Source of the DNA: Torreya grandis
Lineage: Eukaryota > Streptophyta > Pinopsida > Cupressales > Taxaceae
Length of the DNA stretch: 64,000 nucleotides
Reading direction: 5' to 3'
NCBI GenBank assembly: GCA_037957365.1
Contig: JARHVA010007808.1
Coordinates: 434,001 to 498,000 of the forward strand
In this document: positions 50,717 to 63,325 of the stretch, piece after piece
Numbering within the stretch: the first letter of the stretch is position 1
Layout: each line of letters opens with the position of its first letter
The notes under the pieces: generated by a model
The model's input: only the letters and a program-made list of their open reading frames with translations
Databases searched by the model: none
Told to the model about the DNA's origin: nothing
Position numbers and translations under genes: made by a program

Positions 50717-53700
50717 TATTGGAAGGAACACACCCCCCATTTTTTGAAAATTGGGACCCTAGGGAAACCCTAAATTTTGAACATGAAAATTTAGCATGAC
50801 AGGATCATTTATAGAATTTGAAGATCATCTTGCTTTTGTTTTGGCTTTAATTTGGACTAACATTACTAATAAATGGTTTTTAATGATCTAGTTATAGGTT
50901 CCATGTCATTTGCCCCTAATAATTTCATGTTTCAAAACTATGGCCAAGGCCCTCAGTTTAAATTTGAATAATGGTAGGAACCAAACTGGTGGGACCCATT
51001 TTTAAAATCCATTTTTGGACCTAAGAATAAAGCTCATGTTTTAATCTTAGTCATGTTTTTCAACACAACTAAAACTTAAAATAAAATGTTTATCCCCCTT
51101 TGTTATTTTCCCCCTTTAAAATTTATTTCATATTCCTAACTAATATTCATTCTACAAGGTCCTTTTATTGTGTCCTAATTTATCCTAATATTTTAACCTT
51201 AAGGCCCTGACATATTTATTAACACAAATGGGACCTTAGTCTTAACACCTTAGCCTAAGTCCTGGCTCCCCAAGTTTAATTTTATGTTAGCTCAGTGCTT
51301 TGATTTATAAGTTAGTTTAAGGTTTAATACTAAGGCCCCATTGTATTTATTAATACAAATGAGACCTTAATCTTAACACCTTAATCCTAAGCCTTTTATA
51401 TCTCTATGGTCTTAACATAACTTCCTTACATCTTGTAGGATATAATGGCCTATACTTTATCATGGCATTTGATCTAATAGAGCAAGAAAAGCTTGAGCTT
51501 TGACTTAAACAAAATGCATCTTTAATGATCTGATGGTTCACATTTTCTCATAGCCTTTTGATCAAATGGTGTGAGGAAATACCAATAGTATCCTTCACAT
51601 AACTCCTTGAACCAATCGTGTTTAAGCCCTCAAATTACAATCAATGAACCTCACTTTGTCATGAAGACTCGATTAGACAAAGTAAGGCACAATTGAAAAT
51701 TTTAGGGATTATAGAAGGCCCAAACAATCAACACATGGCACCCTTGCATTTGATGATCAAAGAGAAATGGGTCCCGCCTAATAAAACAACCAATCATGAG
51801 CAAGTTCTTAGATCAATATCAATGGTTGATGCTTTATCACAAATTTTGATCCAATGGATTGAATTATATCCAAGATATTGGGAGGTCCTGTAGAGGTGCT
51901 AAGTGGCACTCCTACATTGGGCCACAAGAATTTTATGAACTTAAAATTGATGCTCGTGTGACCATCATTTGACATCTGTGAGGATGTATTTGATGTGCAT
52001 ACGATCATCAACTTTAATCTCATAAAATTAAAATCTTCACTAGCTCAAAATTGACATATGCATGACCATCATTTTACATTTATGAGGACATATTTGACAT
52101 CTATGAGACTATAAAATTTAAGCTAATTAATTATCCCACTCAAGATCAAAATGAACTCCAAAGTCTTGTTAGAAGGATTAGGAATGGCTTTATAATCTAA
52201 TGGAAGTGATCAATAAATGTTTAAACACTAGAAATACTCCTATTGAAAAATGTGGAAATGGTCTTATAATCTAAGTATATGCAAAATAAACTTAGTCTAA
52301 ATCTATACTTTAAGGTCCCCATGGAATTTTTTTTAAATACCATGAACATTAAACTATAGACTTATACTAATTCTTATTTTAAAAAAAGAGTCTTTATAAC
52401 GTAAAAGTTAGACCAAATGCTTCTAGATAAAAGTTTTAATATGTTTGTTTTACGCATATTTTATAAGAATTGGCATAAATATTGTATATCAATGTGTACA
52501 CTATGCTTATTAAACATGGCATAAACATTGGCCTAGAATATTTATGCCATGTCCCCCGTGCATATAAATAAATTTTAAAAAAAAAACTTAGGCATAAATC
52601 CCTTAGCCTAAGGTTTATTTCATGCTTAATAAGTGAAACAAACCTTAGCATAAAGAATTAAGCCTAAGTTATGGTCTTAATAATGTGATAACTTAATGTT
52701 TAGGCATCTTTTTAGATCAATGGTTCATGTTTTATCACTAGATTTTGATCCAATGATGTGAAGGCTCCCACGGAATTTTTAACAAGGCCCCAAAGACCCA
52801 TTATTTTGATGCATGGTGAAGGCCTATTCAAGGTAGAGCTGACAAGATGATATGATGATTCAAACTTTTTCACTAGAAGATGATCTAATGACATGAAGGT
52901 GTTCATGACCTTTCAAATGCCCATGAGCTCATCATGTGGTAAATGCTCATTTATCAAAGGATAGACATAAGATATGAAGCATTAGGAAGGCATGTAAAGA
53001 TGCCAAGTGTCATAAATATATTGATAAGAATAGAAAGAGCCAATCATAGGTAAGGGCTCATATTATAATAAGTAACTCATTTTAATCCTAGATTTTGATC
53101 CAATGAAGTGAACTAAAAAAGGTATTTTTAAATGCTAATAACTAGTGCTGAAAAGGAATTTATGAAAAATGCCACATAGGCACCACATAAGTAGAAAAGG
53201 ATAAAATAAAAGATCTTGTGGTCTTAAAAACACAAAGGTATAAAGGCAAAGGTCCAAATCAAATCCAATGCACGTATAAGCCAAAGCCTAGATATATTCC
53301 ACCATTAAAGCTCCAAAATCTTAAACCCTACATAAAAGTGACCCAAATGGACTCAATTAGTTATAATTCAATCCAAATAGAGTTTGATTATGTTTTTTGA
53401 GTGTAAAAGAGCTTCCATAGAGACCATTTTATACTAGTGTAAACAATTTTCAAGAACAAAGACAATGATAGCTTGTAGACAACAATTAAAGGAAGAGATC
53501 GAGCTTTACTTGTCAATAGATAATGAAGGTTGAATATTCAAAGATACCAAATTAGACCTTGCATCCTTAAATATTATATGCATTAGGAATTGATCTAAGA
53601 TATTCTTCATGGTAGAGTATTTACCACCCATTTCCAAAGAGTAATAAAGAATTTCCACCACAAGCAGGAGGCACTATAACTTGGTTGTAGTCCAGATGGC

Positions 53701-56700
53701 TGGTCTTCACCATATCATGGCAAAACCTAAGGTACTAAAATGTATAGGCATCCTTGCTCCTATCTTTATTGAATGTAAAATTGATAATGAATGGATCACC
53801 AGGGAGGTAAACTCTAATTAAATAGCATATATTTCTCCTATAGCATTTGATAAATATGATAAGCTCCCTATTCCCCATGTGGATGTATCTAAGATCAAAG
53901 AGTGGACAATAAACCATAACCTGGACTCTATCTTTAGACCCTGTCTAAACCAAGGCCCTCATATCTTAAGGGACTTTGAGGGTAAAATCCTAGTAGTCCA
54001 ATGTAGGGAGGGAATTAGGGTTATAATGACCCTATTTGACTAAGACTTTAGAGCCCTCTCAACCACATATGTGAACAAAATCTAGTTCCCTTTATCTATT
54101 TCATGGTGGAGGAAAAGCTCACCCCTCTAATTAGAGATTTAATTAGTATTTTTCTCAATAAATAATTCACTACCATTAAAAGGAAGACCTCCAAGAAATT
54201 TTACATGATATCATACCTACTATATTCCCTTCTTGCCTCAATCACCTTACCTAGGATTAGGAATTGGTCCTGAGATGGAAAAAATACTATTTCATGCCAT
54301 TTTTCTAAATTACATATCTTTAAGTATAAGAATCACATGATATTTATTTGTTATTACATTTATCCAGATATAGTTAAGGCCATCACAGGTGTTTCTATGC
54401 CTAGGGTTCACCCCTAATAAAGAAGTACATGGAGATGATAAGTGATATCTAGTACTACCCTAACTATATAGTCATTAGGATTGCACGCATCCTCTCCTAG
54501 TCTTATCGATTGTTAATATATGTTCCCAGCAACCTAGCTAAGTAAGAAATTACTTCCTAGTTCATGCATGGCATTGATAGAACTTATAAAAAAGAAGAAA
54601 GGACTTCTCCACCCCTTCCCTCTGATCATTAGAAGGACCATACTCTAGGAGTGGAAATAGGTTGAGACCATAGCTAGACATTAGGATTCATTTGGTTTTC
54701 AATTGGATAAACTTAAGATGTGGGATATTAATGGTATAGTGGCCATCCACGTAAAGGATAAGAATATCCCAAAGCCTAAATATGTAAATCAACTTGGTGT
54801 TCATGACACCATATATATTAAGGCTAAAAATTATGAAGAGGTGTTGGCCAAGATTTAAGTACTTAACATCAAATTAGAACATATATTTATCAAAGATGGA
54901 AAGCCCTCAAGAGAATATTGTAAAATACATCCTTTACATTATCACTTATTTCCTAAACCATCTAGGATATCCCAAGATTAGCCCCAAGTAGAACAGACAC
55001 AACCTCAAGGGCAAATTGTGAAAAATTAGGATGAAGAAGGTAACGGCAAGGAGAAATTAGGAGAATTGATATTGGAAGAGAGACCTAGGGAGGCCCCCCC
55101 ACCTTCAACATTTCCCCAAATGCCACCTTCTCTAATAAAATATTTTGACATGATAGCCTTGGAGATAGAAGAAACACTTGAGGGTGACCTCAAGGAACTT
55201 GTAGAGGCCTATGACTCAGATAGGGAGGTAAAACATAAGGAAGATAAAGGTAAAGATCTTTCCCCTATGGCATTATAATAAAAATAGAACTCAGAGCTAG
55301 CATTGGTACCCATTGGACCAAGGAAGAGACCAAGATTAAATTTCACTCACCCCAATAGTGAAATTAATCTCTTCAATGATGAATTCCCCATCGATGAGTT
55401 GGTTATCCTAGATTGGTTTATTTATGGAAAACTACAAAAGATTCCTTCTCTTTTTCATTCATGGGCCATGAAAAAATTTGTTGATGTTGAGATGCAAGAT
55501 GGCATAAAGCCATGGATTATAAATATGGTGAAAGAGAAACAAGAAATAAGAATTATGGTCACCCAAAGACTAGAAAGTAAGAAGATGGATGACTTAGGAT
55601 CATCTAGTAGCTTAGGTGTGGAGGTCCCAAAACCTCCTAATTTCAAGAAGCTAGTCACTACCATCCAATTCAACCCTAAAATAGATAGATTGGAAATGGT
55701 TACAATAAGGATAGTTATGGTTGGAAGAAAGGAATTCACCTTTCAAAAGTTGGATCCCTTTATGGGATTAACCCTTATGGGAGGCTAGTAGCTTATTGAG
55801 GTATCCATTCATGATGATGATGTGGTAATATTGATTGACACCCAATTAGCACAAGCCAAAGCTAGATTATAGGGGATGAAGCAAAGGATCTTAAATTTGG
55901 AAAGAGAAAAGGAAAACTTGTAGACACTAGAAATTATATCAGTACCTAAGGCCATGACCAAGATGTTAGATGAGTCATTTTATGACATGTTTGAATCACT
56001 TAAAATAATGAAAACAAGGTAGAGTACATTAGAGGCATAGAGTGTATTGGCTAAGATCCTGGTCACCCAATGGTAAGCCTTATAGGATAAAATATAATGT
56101 TACTCCTCAACATTCAAGAAAGGAAACAAATCTTAGGCTTTAAAACTATCATTTTAGGATACTTGAGCACAATTTTGGGAATTGTGGTTGATAAGGTTCA
56201 AAGTTTGAGTGTTTGGCACAATGATGTGGAAAGACTCATAAAATATGATAAAGAACTAATTACAAAAATTGAGAAACTTCTTGGGAATATGCTCATAGAT
56301 CCTGTATAGCCCACTATCCTTGGAATCATAAGTGATGAATAATTTAAACATAGGGATACTTTGGTAACTCAACAAATCAAAGGAAAAGGCTAAGGCAAAT
56401 CTAGGGCTAATAGCAGTAAGATCTTATACATGATATTCAATGCAAGAGAAAGGATAAATAAGCTAGGAGCATTAAAGAAGCCATGGCTAGGAACAATAGA
56501 TAACTTGATGATTTGGTAGATAAAGAGGAATGTATCATGAAGCCTATTATGGATCTAGAGCTAGTTGATGAGCAACATGTTAAATCCATGATCATCTTCC
56601 AATAATGACAATCAAAGGCCCTACCAGTAAATTAAGCAATATTCTATTTTGTAGAATTATATAACTTTTTAAAATAGAATATTCCATTATAAAGGCATAT

Positions 56701-57671
56701 GCTAGTTTGTTAGCATATTTGCCTCTAGGTCAGTATGATTGTGAAAAGCATGTGTATTTTAGAACTTATAAGGACAACTATTCTTATCTTTGTACACCTG
56801 TAATTTATAATTGATTGGTATATTGCCTGGTCTTCTATAAAGGCATGTATCACCATTTTTAAAAGGGGGAGAATTTTGAGCAAATTGTGTACACTTGAAG
56901 CAATTAATATAATCAAGTAATTCTACAAGGATTGTCCATATTTGATATGTTAATTGATAATATACCTTTTCTCTCAATTGCTAGCATATATCTTGAATTT
57001 TAATGTTATTTTTAAATTTTGAGTTGCATTTTCTAATCACAGGGTTTCTAGTTTGTGCACATGCTAGATTAGTTGGAAGATCTTAGGTTTTTCTTCATTT
57101 TATTTTTCTCTATATTTAGTTGTGTAAATGCTATTTGATTATAGTAGTAAATCCTTAAAGTAGACCTAGTTCTTACTTGTGACTCTTTACTTTATCTTTT
57201 AAAGTTTACCTAATAAATAATGGAATTTGAGCTTAGGCTATGTTACATTATATATTGGTTAAATGTATACTCAGTTGAAATTGATGCTTTGTCATAATGT
57301 TTGAGACTAAAATTGGTAATCACTCATTTATTTTCTACCTTACCCTTTGATTTGCTCATTTTTTACACCAGATCACTTTAGTTTTATCTTCATTATAAAT
57401 ATCCATCTAGATTAGCTTGTAGCTTAAATTTGGAGCATAATTCACTAAGAATCAACATAGATTCTCTATAATTCACAAAGAATAGACCAAGGTGGCTCCC
57501 AATCACCAAATCATATAAATATTGTGGAAAAGTTTATCTTGCTCTATTTTTATTTCACCACAAACTAGAATGTCAAAACCTATAACTCATACTCTAAATT
57601 TTCTAAATTTTAAAATGAGAAGTGTTCTTTAAACACTAAGAGCACCTATGGTTCATTTAAAAGCATCAAAA
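50717..57671 (+). repeat. 3' LTR of element C
   Basis: 6,955 bp, homologous to 37671-44642 throughout. Its start has decayed from TG to TA. It is followed by the target duplication ACTCT (57672-57676) and then by the D RNase H. Confidence 0.92.
53465..56605 (+). pseudogene. Long accessory frame inside the 3' LTR of element C
   Basis: Second copy of the frame at 40426-43569. It begins M-I-A-C-R-Q-Q-L-K-E-E, while the other copy has two stops (TAG TAA) in place of the two Gln codons CAA CAA. FYMISYLL lies near 54199. The best-preserved segment is 55066-55788: Pro-rich RPREAPPPSTFPQMPPS, acidic LEIEETLEGDLKELVEAYD, NLFNDEFPIDELVILDWF and a charged helical part. The C-terminal end (56097-56309) reads LSVWHNDVERLIKYDKELI, with heptad-like spacing. 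Several stops are shared with the 5' LTR copy. Confidence 0.72.
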
Positions 57672-57676
57672 ACTCT

Positions 57677-58720
57677 TTATTCCTTGGATATCACAACCTA
57701 AATTCTATAGTCCCTTTGAGATACATAAGTATCATTTTGACTGCTTGCAAATGAATTTCATTTTGGTCTACTTGAAATCTTTTGATAAGGCCTACTACTT
57801 GCATGATGTCAGTTCTAGAGGTAGTAGTGAATAGTAAAATTCCAATCATTAACCTATATGATGTCTGATTGACCTTTCAAGACTCATCTTCCTTGATTAA
57901 CTTATACCATATGATCATAGGTGTGCTAACAACCTTACAATCTTCCATCTCAAATTTCTTCAACATCTCTCTTATGTACTTAGCTTATGAGATGAATATA
58001 CCTTTTTCTGATTAAATGATTTGTAATATAAGAAATAATAATATTTTCCTGAGCATGGACATCTCAAACTCCTTATTCATCACATTTACAAAGGTCTTAG
58101 TCATATTCTCACTATTTCCACTAATTATGATGTCATCCACATAGATAACTACAATCAACTAATGGTCATCTTCTATCTTTATGGATAGATTCCTTTTTTG
58201 TAAATCCTCTTTTAAATCATTGGTCTAATAGATACCTATCCAATCTAGTGTATCAAGATCTAGGAGACTACTTTAAACCATAAAGAGCCTTTTTCAATCA
58301 AAAAACATAGTCCTTATTACTTGATAATGAGAAACCCTCAGGTTGCTCTATGTAGACTTCCTCTTCCAAGTTCCCATTTAGAAAATTTGACTTGATATCG
58401 ATTTGATACACCTTGAACCATTTGAATCTTGAATATGTTATATATAATCTGATGGCCTCTAATATTTCTACTAGAGAAAATGTATCCTCAAAGTCTACCC
58501 CTTCAGCTTGTGCATACCAATTGCATACCAATATAGCCTTATTCTTAGTGACTTATCCATCTTCATTTAACTTGTTCCTAAACACCCATTCTATACCAGT
58601 GACATTCTTATCTTTAGGTCTAGGAACTAGTTCCCAAGTCTCATTTTTTCTATTTGGTCTAACTCCTCATTCATAGCACTTATCCAAAAATTGTCTTTAC
58701 TTGATTCTAAAATGTTATTA
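57677..58720 (-). pseudogene. pol: Reverse transcriptase and RNase H N-terminal part of element D
   Basis: On the minus strand: GVDFEDTFSLVEILEAIRLY (from 58510), VYQIDIKSNFLNGNLEEEVY then QPEGF (58405-58335), KKALYGLK (about 58285), IYVDDIIIS (about 58140, the copia YVDD active site, in another phase), FEMEDCKVVSTPM (about 57950), and LKGTIEF near 57720 with YPRNK at the C insertion point. These are the copia RT motifs in order. Several phase changes and TAR stops interrupt it. The domain continues at 37665. Confidence 0.92.
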
Positions 58721-58849
58721 GGTTAAATCTTAGATAATATAGCTACATTCTCTTACTTTATATTACTTAATAATCTTCTCCTTGTTTTCATACATACATC
58801 TATGTTGCTAATGATTTATGACTCAGAATGGTCTCTCTGAATTTGTCTT

Positions 58850-59850
58850 GAAGGACCTTTTGAGTCTTGTCTTTCCTCAACTTCTTATTCCTCATCAATC
58901 TCTATTTTTTTCCTCTTAATTCTTGAAGTTAAAAATATTTGATTTATCCTTTGACTTTGAGTTTGAATTTTTATAACTTGTCTCATCAATATTCACATTG
59001 GTGCTTTCCACTACCTTCTACAACCTCTTGTTATAACATTTATAGGCTGAGTTCACTAATGAGTGCCCTAAGAATATACCTTCAATAGACCTAAAATCAA
59101 ACTTACCCTAGTATTCCTCATATATTTTGATGAATCATTTATTCCCAAAAACTTTAAATTTTTCCATATTAGTAGGTCTACTTTTCTATAGTTCATAAGG
59201 AGTCTTATTGCCATTAGTCTTTATCTATCCTCTATTCTAAATGTAAACTAAAGTGCTCATTGCCTCTCTCTAGTATCCATCAAGTAACCTTGATTCATTT
59301 ATCATATATCTTTCCATCTCTTCAACTATCCTATTATTTATTTCCACTACCCCATTCTACTAAGGTCCCTTAGCTATTGAGAACTATATCCTTATCCCAT
59401 GGATCTCACATAAATCATCAAACTTATTAGACTAAAACTATTTTCCTATATCATATCTTAAGAATTTGATCTTTCCATTCTTTTAATTCTCAATAAGATC
59501 CTTGAATTCCTTTAACTTGTTAAGATATTTTAACTTTTCTTTCAATAATTCTACCCAAGTCATTTTTGTGTAGTCATCTACGAGTAACATGAACAACTAT
59601 CTCCTTAAATGCTTTAGATTATTGTAGATCCACATAGATTAGTGTGTATTAACTCCAAAGGTATTTTAGTAGAGTACTCCTTATAATTTAACCTTCTTCT
59701 AGTCTTCTTACCATGTTGACATTCCTGACAAAGTGTGTTTGTAAGTTTGGTAATCTTAGGCATATTCTTCACAGACTTTTTAGAGCTTATCTTGACTAGA
59801 TTGTCAAATTTTAGGTGACCCAACCTTTTGTTCCATAGCCAACATTAATA
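58850..59850 (-). pseudogene. pol: Integrase of element D
   Basis: The gag-pre-integrase region reads GHLKFDNLVKISSKK, CQECQHGKKTRR and LELIHTNLCG on the minus strand (59823-59614), the usual H-x-x-C-x-x-C pattern and the start of the copia integrase core. Downstream (59600-58850) the core is decayed, with many stops and shifts; short fragments only. Confidence 0.8.
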
Positions 59851-59899
59851 AATATTATTCATAAAACATCTCTCCTAAAACTTTGATGACATTTACCAC

Positions 59900-60323
59900 T
59901 TAATCTACTCTTAATATATAAGATGTAATGTTTTCATCCTCCTTCATTCTCATACTTTCAAACTACCTTCAGTGACTATAAATTTTCCATCTTGATTTTA
60001 GTGTCTCATTCATAAATGGTTTGTAACTTATCCAAAATATATTTGGATACATAAAAACTCATGAAATTTACAAATTCTACCTTTAATAGACCACATAGAA
60101 TGGAATTCATTACTTTAGAGTTGTTCTCACTTGCCTTCTTTCCTATTGCATTAGTTTGTGGTGTAGAAGGAGGAGTGAATCCATCAACAAAAAAATTCAA
60201 TATGTCATATCCCAAGGAAATTATATAGGTTTTAATTTTGATTCTCCAAAATTTATTGTTAGTCCCACTAAAGAGAGGAGCCTCATTGGTTGAAAAAGCT
60301 CCTTGTACTTGATGACTAGGCAT
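59900..60323 (-). pseudogene. gag: gag of element D
   Basis: Starts at the ATG read from 60323 downward, about 48 bases after the PBS. It reads APLFSGTNNKFWRIKIKTYI, SLGYDILNFFVDGFTPP, then NSKVMNSILCGLLKVEFVNF and SKYILDKLQTIYE, the copia Gag N-terminal domain (LFxGxNYxxWxxRMxxYL ... AxxxIxxxLxxxxFxxV ... AKExWDxLxxxYE). 105 codons are open before the first stop. The C-terminal part is decayed. Confidence 0.9.
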
Positions 60324-60370
60324 GCTTGTACTTTTAGGATCTCATTTAAGCTATTAGGCCTACTTCAAAG

Positions 60371-60388
60371 TAATAAGCTCTGATACCA
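60371..60388 (-). other. Primer-binding site of element D (initiator Met tRNA)
   Basis: On the minus strand TGGTATCAGAGCTTATTA starts two bases after the LTR. TGGTATCAGAGC is the standard copia PBS, complementary to the 3' end of initiator Met tRNA. Confidence 0.95.
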
Positions 60389-60390
60389 AT

Positions 60391-62858
60391 TATTTTAATC
60401 ACAATAATAGAGAGAGGTTGTTTAATTAGTGTACCAAAAACTTTCTTTTAATTATATCCAATCATTCATGAACTATGAAAACAACATTAAGATCTAGTAA
60501 TGCATAAAGACCATTCATATAAACATAACACAAGAAAAGACACGTATGAGTGGGAAACCCTCAATGGGAATAAAAACCATTATGATCCATACAAATGGAA
60601 TATATTACTATAAAACAAATTACAATTTTTTTTTTTTAACACCAACCCCAATACAGTCAAGTATCCACTTGACTAGGCTTTAACAAACACCTACTTGTAA
60701 GGAAGAACCAACTCCCTAAGTGACTTAGTACTAACTAAACCACCTCATAAATTATGATCACCAAATATATACTCTTATATTATGGTCTCATTTCAATAAC
60801 TCCTTTTTCTCAACCATGCAATATTTTATTTTCTTATGTTACATACTTTTAAATAGGCCTAAACTACCTTGCATATATACAAATCTCATGGTCACACACC
60901 ACTTGGTTAGCCATATACCTTCAACCTCTTAAGTCAGACATATAATAGGTCCTAGGACATATTATGAACATTAAAATTAAATTTTGACCCATTTTTGTCT
61001 AAAATAATTCAATTAGGCCTCATTTCTCTTTTAGGTCTCATGGATACCTAATTGCATTAGGTCTATTCTCTTAGCATCAAAACTTGATCCTCTTGGGCCA
61101 AGATGGATTTTTACAACAACTTAAAACCATTAAATAATAATCTAATGACATATAATTACCTCTTCCATTATTTTTTAGGCATGTATCTTTCGAGCATACC
61201 AATAAAGCTCTTTTAGGACAAACTAACCTATTATACCTATGTGCCTTAGAAGTCCATATTATAAATATCAAGATTGAACACCCTTAAGATATTAAACTAT
61301 AAAAAATGAAACATGTAGATAGATTATAAATGACATTAGGGTCATCACCAAATTATTTCTACACTTTCACTCAAAATATAAAGGCTCAAGAACATCTCCT
61401 ACAACTCACTCACTCAGAACTATCAATTTACCTTAAAAATTAGTCATGGTGACTTAGACCTCCAACACCTATGTAGACACTTATCATGAATCCTAATTTA
61501 TGTAAATATTCCTATTATATCTCTATATCATCTTAAAAAATAAATATCTATTGTTCAAATGTAAAATATTTGTCTTACAAACTAATTTATAATCTTATAT
61601 CACACAATCTTATATGAACTAGACAGGTCATTTTGTGAGCAACTTTTTCACCATATTCACTAACTTAAAAAACTTATTCCAATAATTAACATGACTTAAA
61701 AATCATAAATAAACTCTCCATGTAATTTTTTCATCAATATGATATGCTAAATTCCTCAAATCCATCTTCTCATCTCTGCTTGGGTTTTGCACTATTTACA
61801 CCATTAAGTCTATTTACAACTGGCTAACTTGGATGACCAAATTAGAACATTTGAAGTATATAACCTATCCATAAATCATCATGGATATTAAAAATTATTC
61901 TCATTTTTTTTAATTTTCTTGACCAATACAACTTTTGATATATATAACAACTTCTTGACAAATAAGCCTATATATGTGCATTTTCTCTCTCATCTAACTA
62001 ACCACCACCACCTAGAGGTACTTGGGAGAGTTTAATACATGATACAATATATTTTATATTAATTTTAATCTATTATTATCTGATTTGAATAAAATATTTC
62101 ACCTTAGGTCCTTATTAGGGTTTTAGGGAGGTTTAACACATGTTTTGGTGTTAACAATTATTTATAAAGGACTACCCCTTGAATCTAAAACCAATGCCTA
62201 GAGATATTATATAGGATAGTTTCCCATCCATCCTTCAAAAATTAGGTTCCCATTTAGAGGTTACACATTCCAATGAATGTCTAAAATTACTTCTCACATC
62301 TTGAGACCTAATTATGTGAACTTGAGAAGGCCTAAAACACTAATACATGAAATTTCCTTCAAAACATGACCTCAAACTTTATGAACATGCCTAAAAAAAA
62401 TTATATCACATCTTTCCATGCTAAAATATGCACACTTTCCTTGAAATCTTATCTTCATACCTCATTAGGCTAGGCAAGATCTAAGAGAGGTCTAGGTGTA
62501 GGCTTAGTCTAAAGGTCCTACCCCTATAAACTCACCTTAAAACTATCATGAATGATTCAATACCTCACATACATTCTCAAATAGTGATAAACAAATTTTA
62601 CATGGCTATGTCATTCATTTTTATGCACATACCTCTTCATGTCATGACTAGGCTTCCTATGCACTTTTTATATTAATGACTTATACCTTCATGCAAACAT
62701 AAGACATTAGTTACATTAAAAAAACTTTCTTTATCTTTCTCTCATGAAAACACTTTCTCAATGCAACTTGTCATATCACACACTGCCAACTAGGCTTAGT
62801 CACCTTTGACATCAACCTTCATAAGATGCACCTTTGACATAAATGACAATACTCAATA
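60391..62858 (-). repeat. 5' LTR of element D
   Basis: 2,468 bp, homologous to 34446-36894. Both terminal dinucleotides have decayed by transition (TG to TA at 60391, CA to TA at 62857-62858). It is followed by AGGTG. Confidence 0.93.
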
Positions 62859-62863
62859 AGGTG

Positions 62864-63133
62864 GAATATAGGACTAATGTCAATATTGGTTAGATTTATA
62901 TGAATATTGACAAGTTTGGTAAGGCTATTGAGAAAAAGAGAAAGGGTAATATTCTTGATAACAAGACTAGTCATACAGATAACTAAAGTCATATGGGGCT
63001 AATTAAGGTTGATGTAGGACTGGCATGACTCAACATGGGGTTGATACATCTCAAAATTGGGTTGATAAGGATAAACATGTTGATATGACTCATCAACTTG
63101 AGTAAAATAGAAATCCACTCAAAACTCAGCCAT
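62864..63133 (-). pseudogene. Gag-like frame of element A, first part
   Basis: On the minus strand ATG at 63133-63131, about 170 bases after the PBS, opens MAEF, one TGA, then VDFYFTQVDESYQHVYPYQP and EMYQPHV (63120-63025), rich in Tyr, Gln and Pro. After a phase change it continues SCYQEYYPFSFS and YQTCQYSYKSNQY (about 62960-62885). It then crosses the D target site into 34440 in open phase. The low-complexity Q/Y/P composition resembles N-terminal parts of some plant Gag proteins, but this is not diagnostic. Confidence 0.6.
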
Positions 63134-63302
63134 GAATCCTCATGAGAAAGGATTGATAGAAGGATTACTTGATTGAAATAATACCGAAGCTACTAAAACC
63201 ATGTGAATGGACTTGAAGTTTCCATTAATTCTTGGGTTTATGCCTTAAAAGGTTGGTGCATTGAAGAGAGTCACTAATATCTCTTTAATGGATGAAATAT
63301 CT

Positions 63303-63321
63303 TGTCCCACTAGGCATGCTA
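63303..63321 (-). other. Primer-binding site of element A
   Basis: On the minus strand TAGCATGCCTAGTGGGACA, four bases after the LTR end. Compared with TGGCATGCCCGGTGGGACC of element B it differs by transitions in the TGG and CCCGG parts, as expected for deamination, and at the last base. Confidence 0.75.
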
Positions 63322-63325
63322 TAAC

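Larger units (their letters stand above)
37671..57671 (+). mobile_element. Element C: Tat-like Ty3-gypsy element with giant (~7 kb) LTRs
   Basis: 20,001 bp, plus strand, nested in D. The two LTRs (37671-44642 and 50717-57671) make up about 70% of its length. Each contains a long frame of some 1,050 codons. The internal 6.1 kb has a PBS, then protease, archaeal-type RNase H, RT, gypsy RNase H and integrase in this order. No normal gag is visible between PBS and protease. I see no clear polypurine tract before the 3' LTR. The target duplication and the restored D frame confirm the outer ends. Confidence 0.93.
34446..62858 (-). mobile_element. Element D: Ty1-copia retrotransposon split by element C
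   Basis: Minus-strand element of 28.4 kb in place, about 8.4 kb without C. LTRs are at 60391-62858 (5') and 34446-36894 (3'), with a perfect 5-bp target duplication AGGTG. The PBS (60371-60388) is complementary to initiator Met tRNA, the gag starts at 60323, and integrase, RT and RNase H follow in copia order. The RNase H is interrupted by C at 37670/57672. The polypurine tract is at 36896-36906. Confidence 0.95.

Noticed and set aside
52436..52906. Short minus-strand frames in the 3' LTR of C
   Set aside because: Not preserved in the 5' LTR and without motif.
37671..57671. The 7-kb repeat as a host segmental duplication
   Set aside because: The copies flank protease, RT and integrase in the right order, and a 5-bp duplication ACTCT lies outside both copies with restored copia frame.
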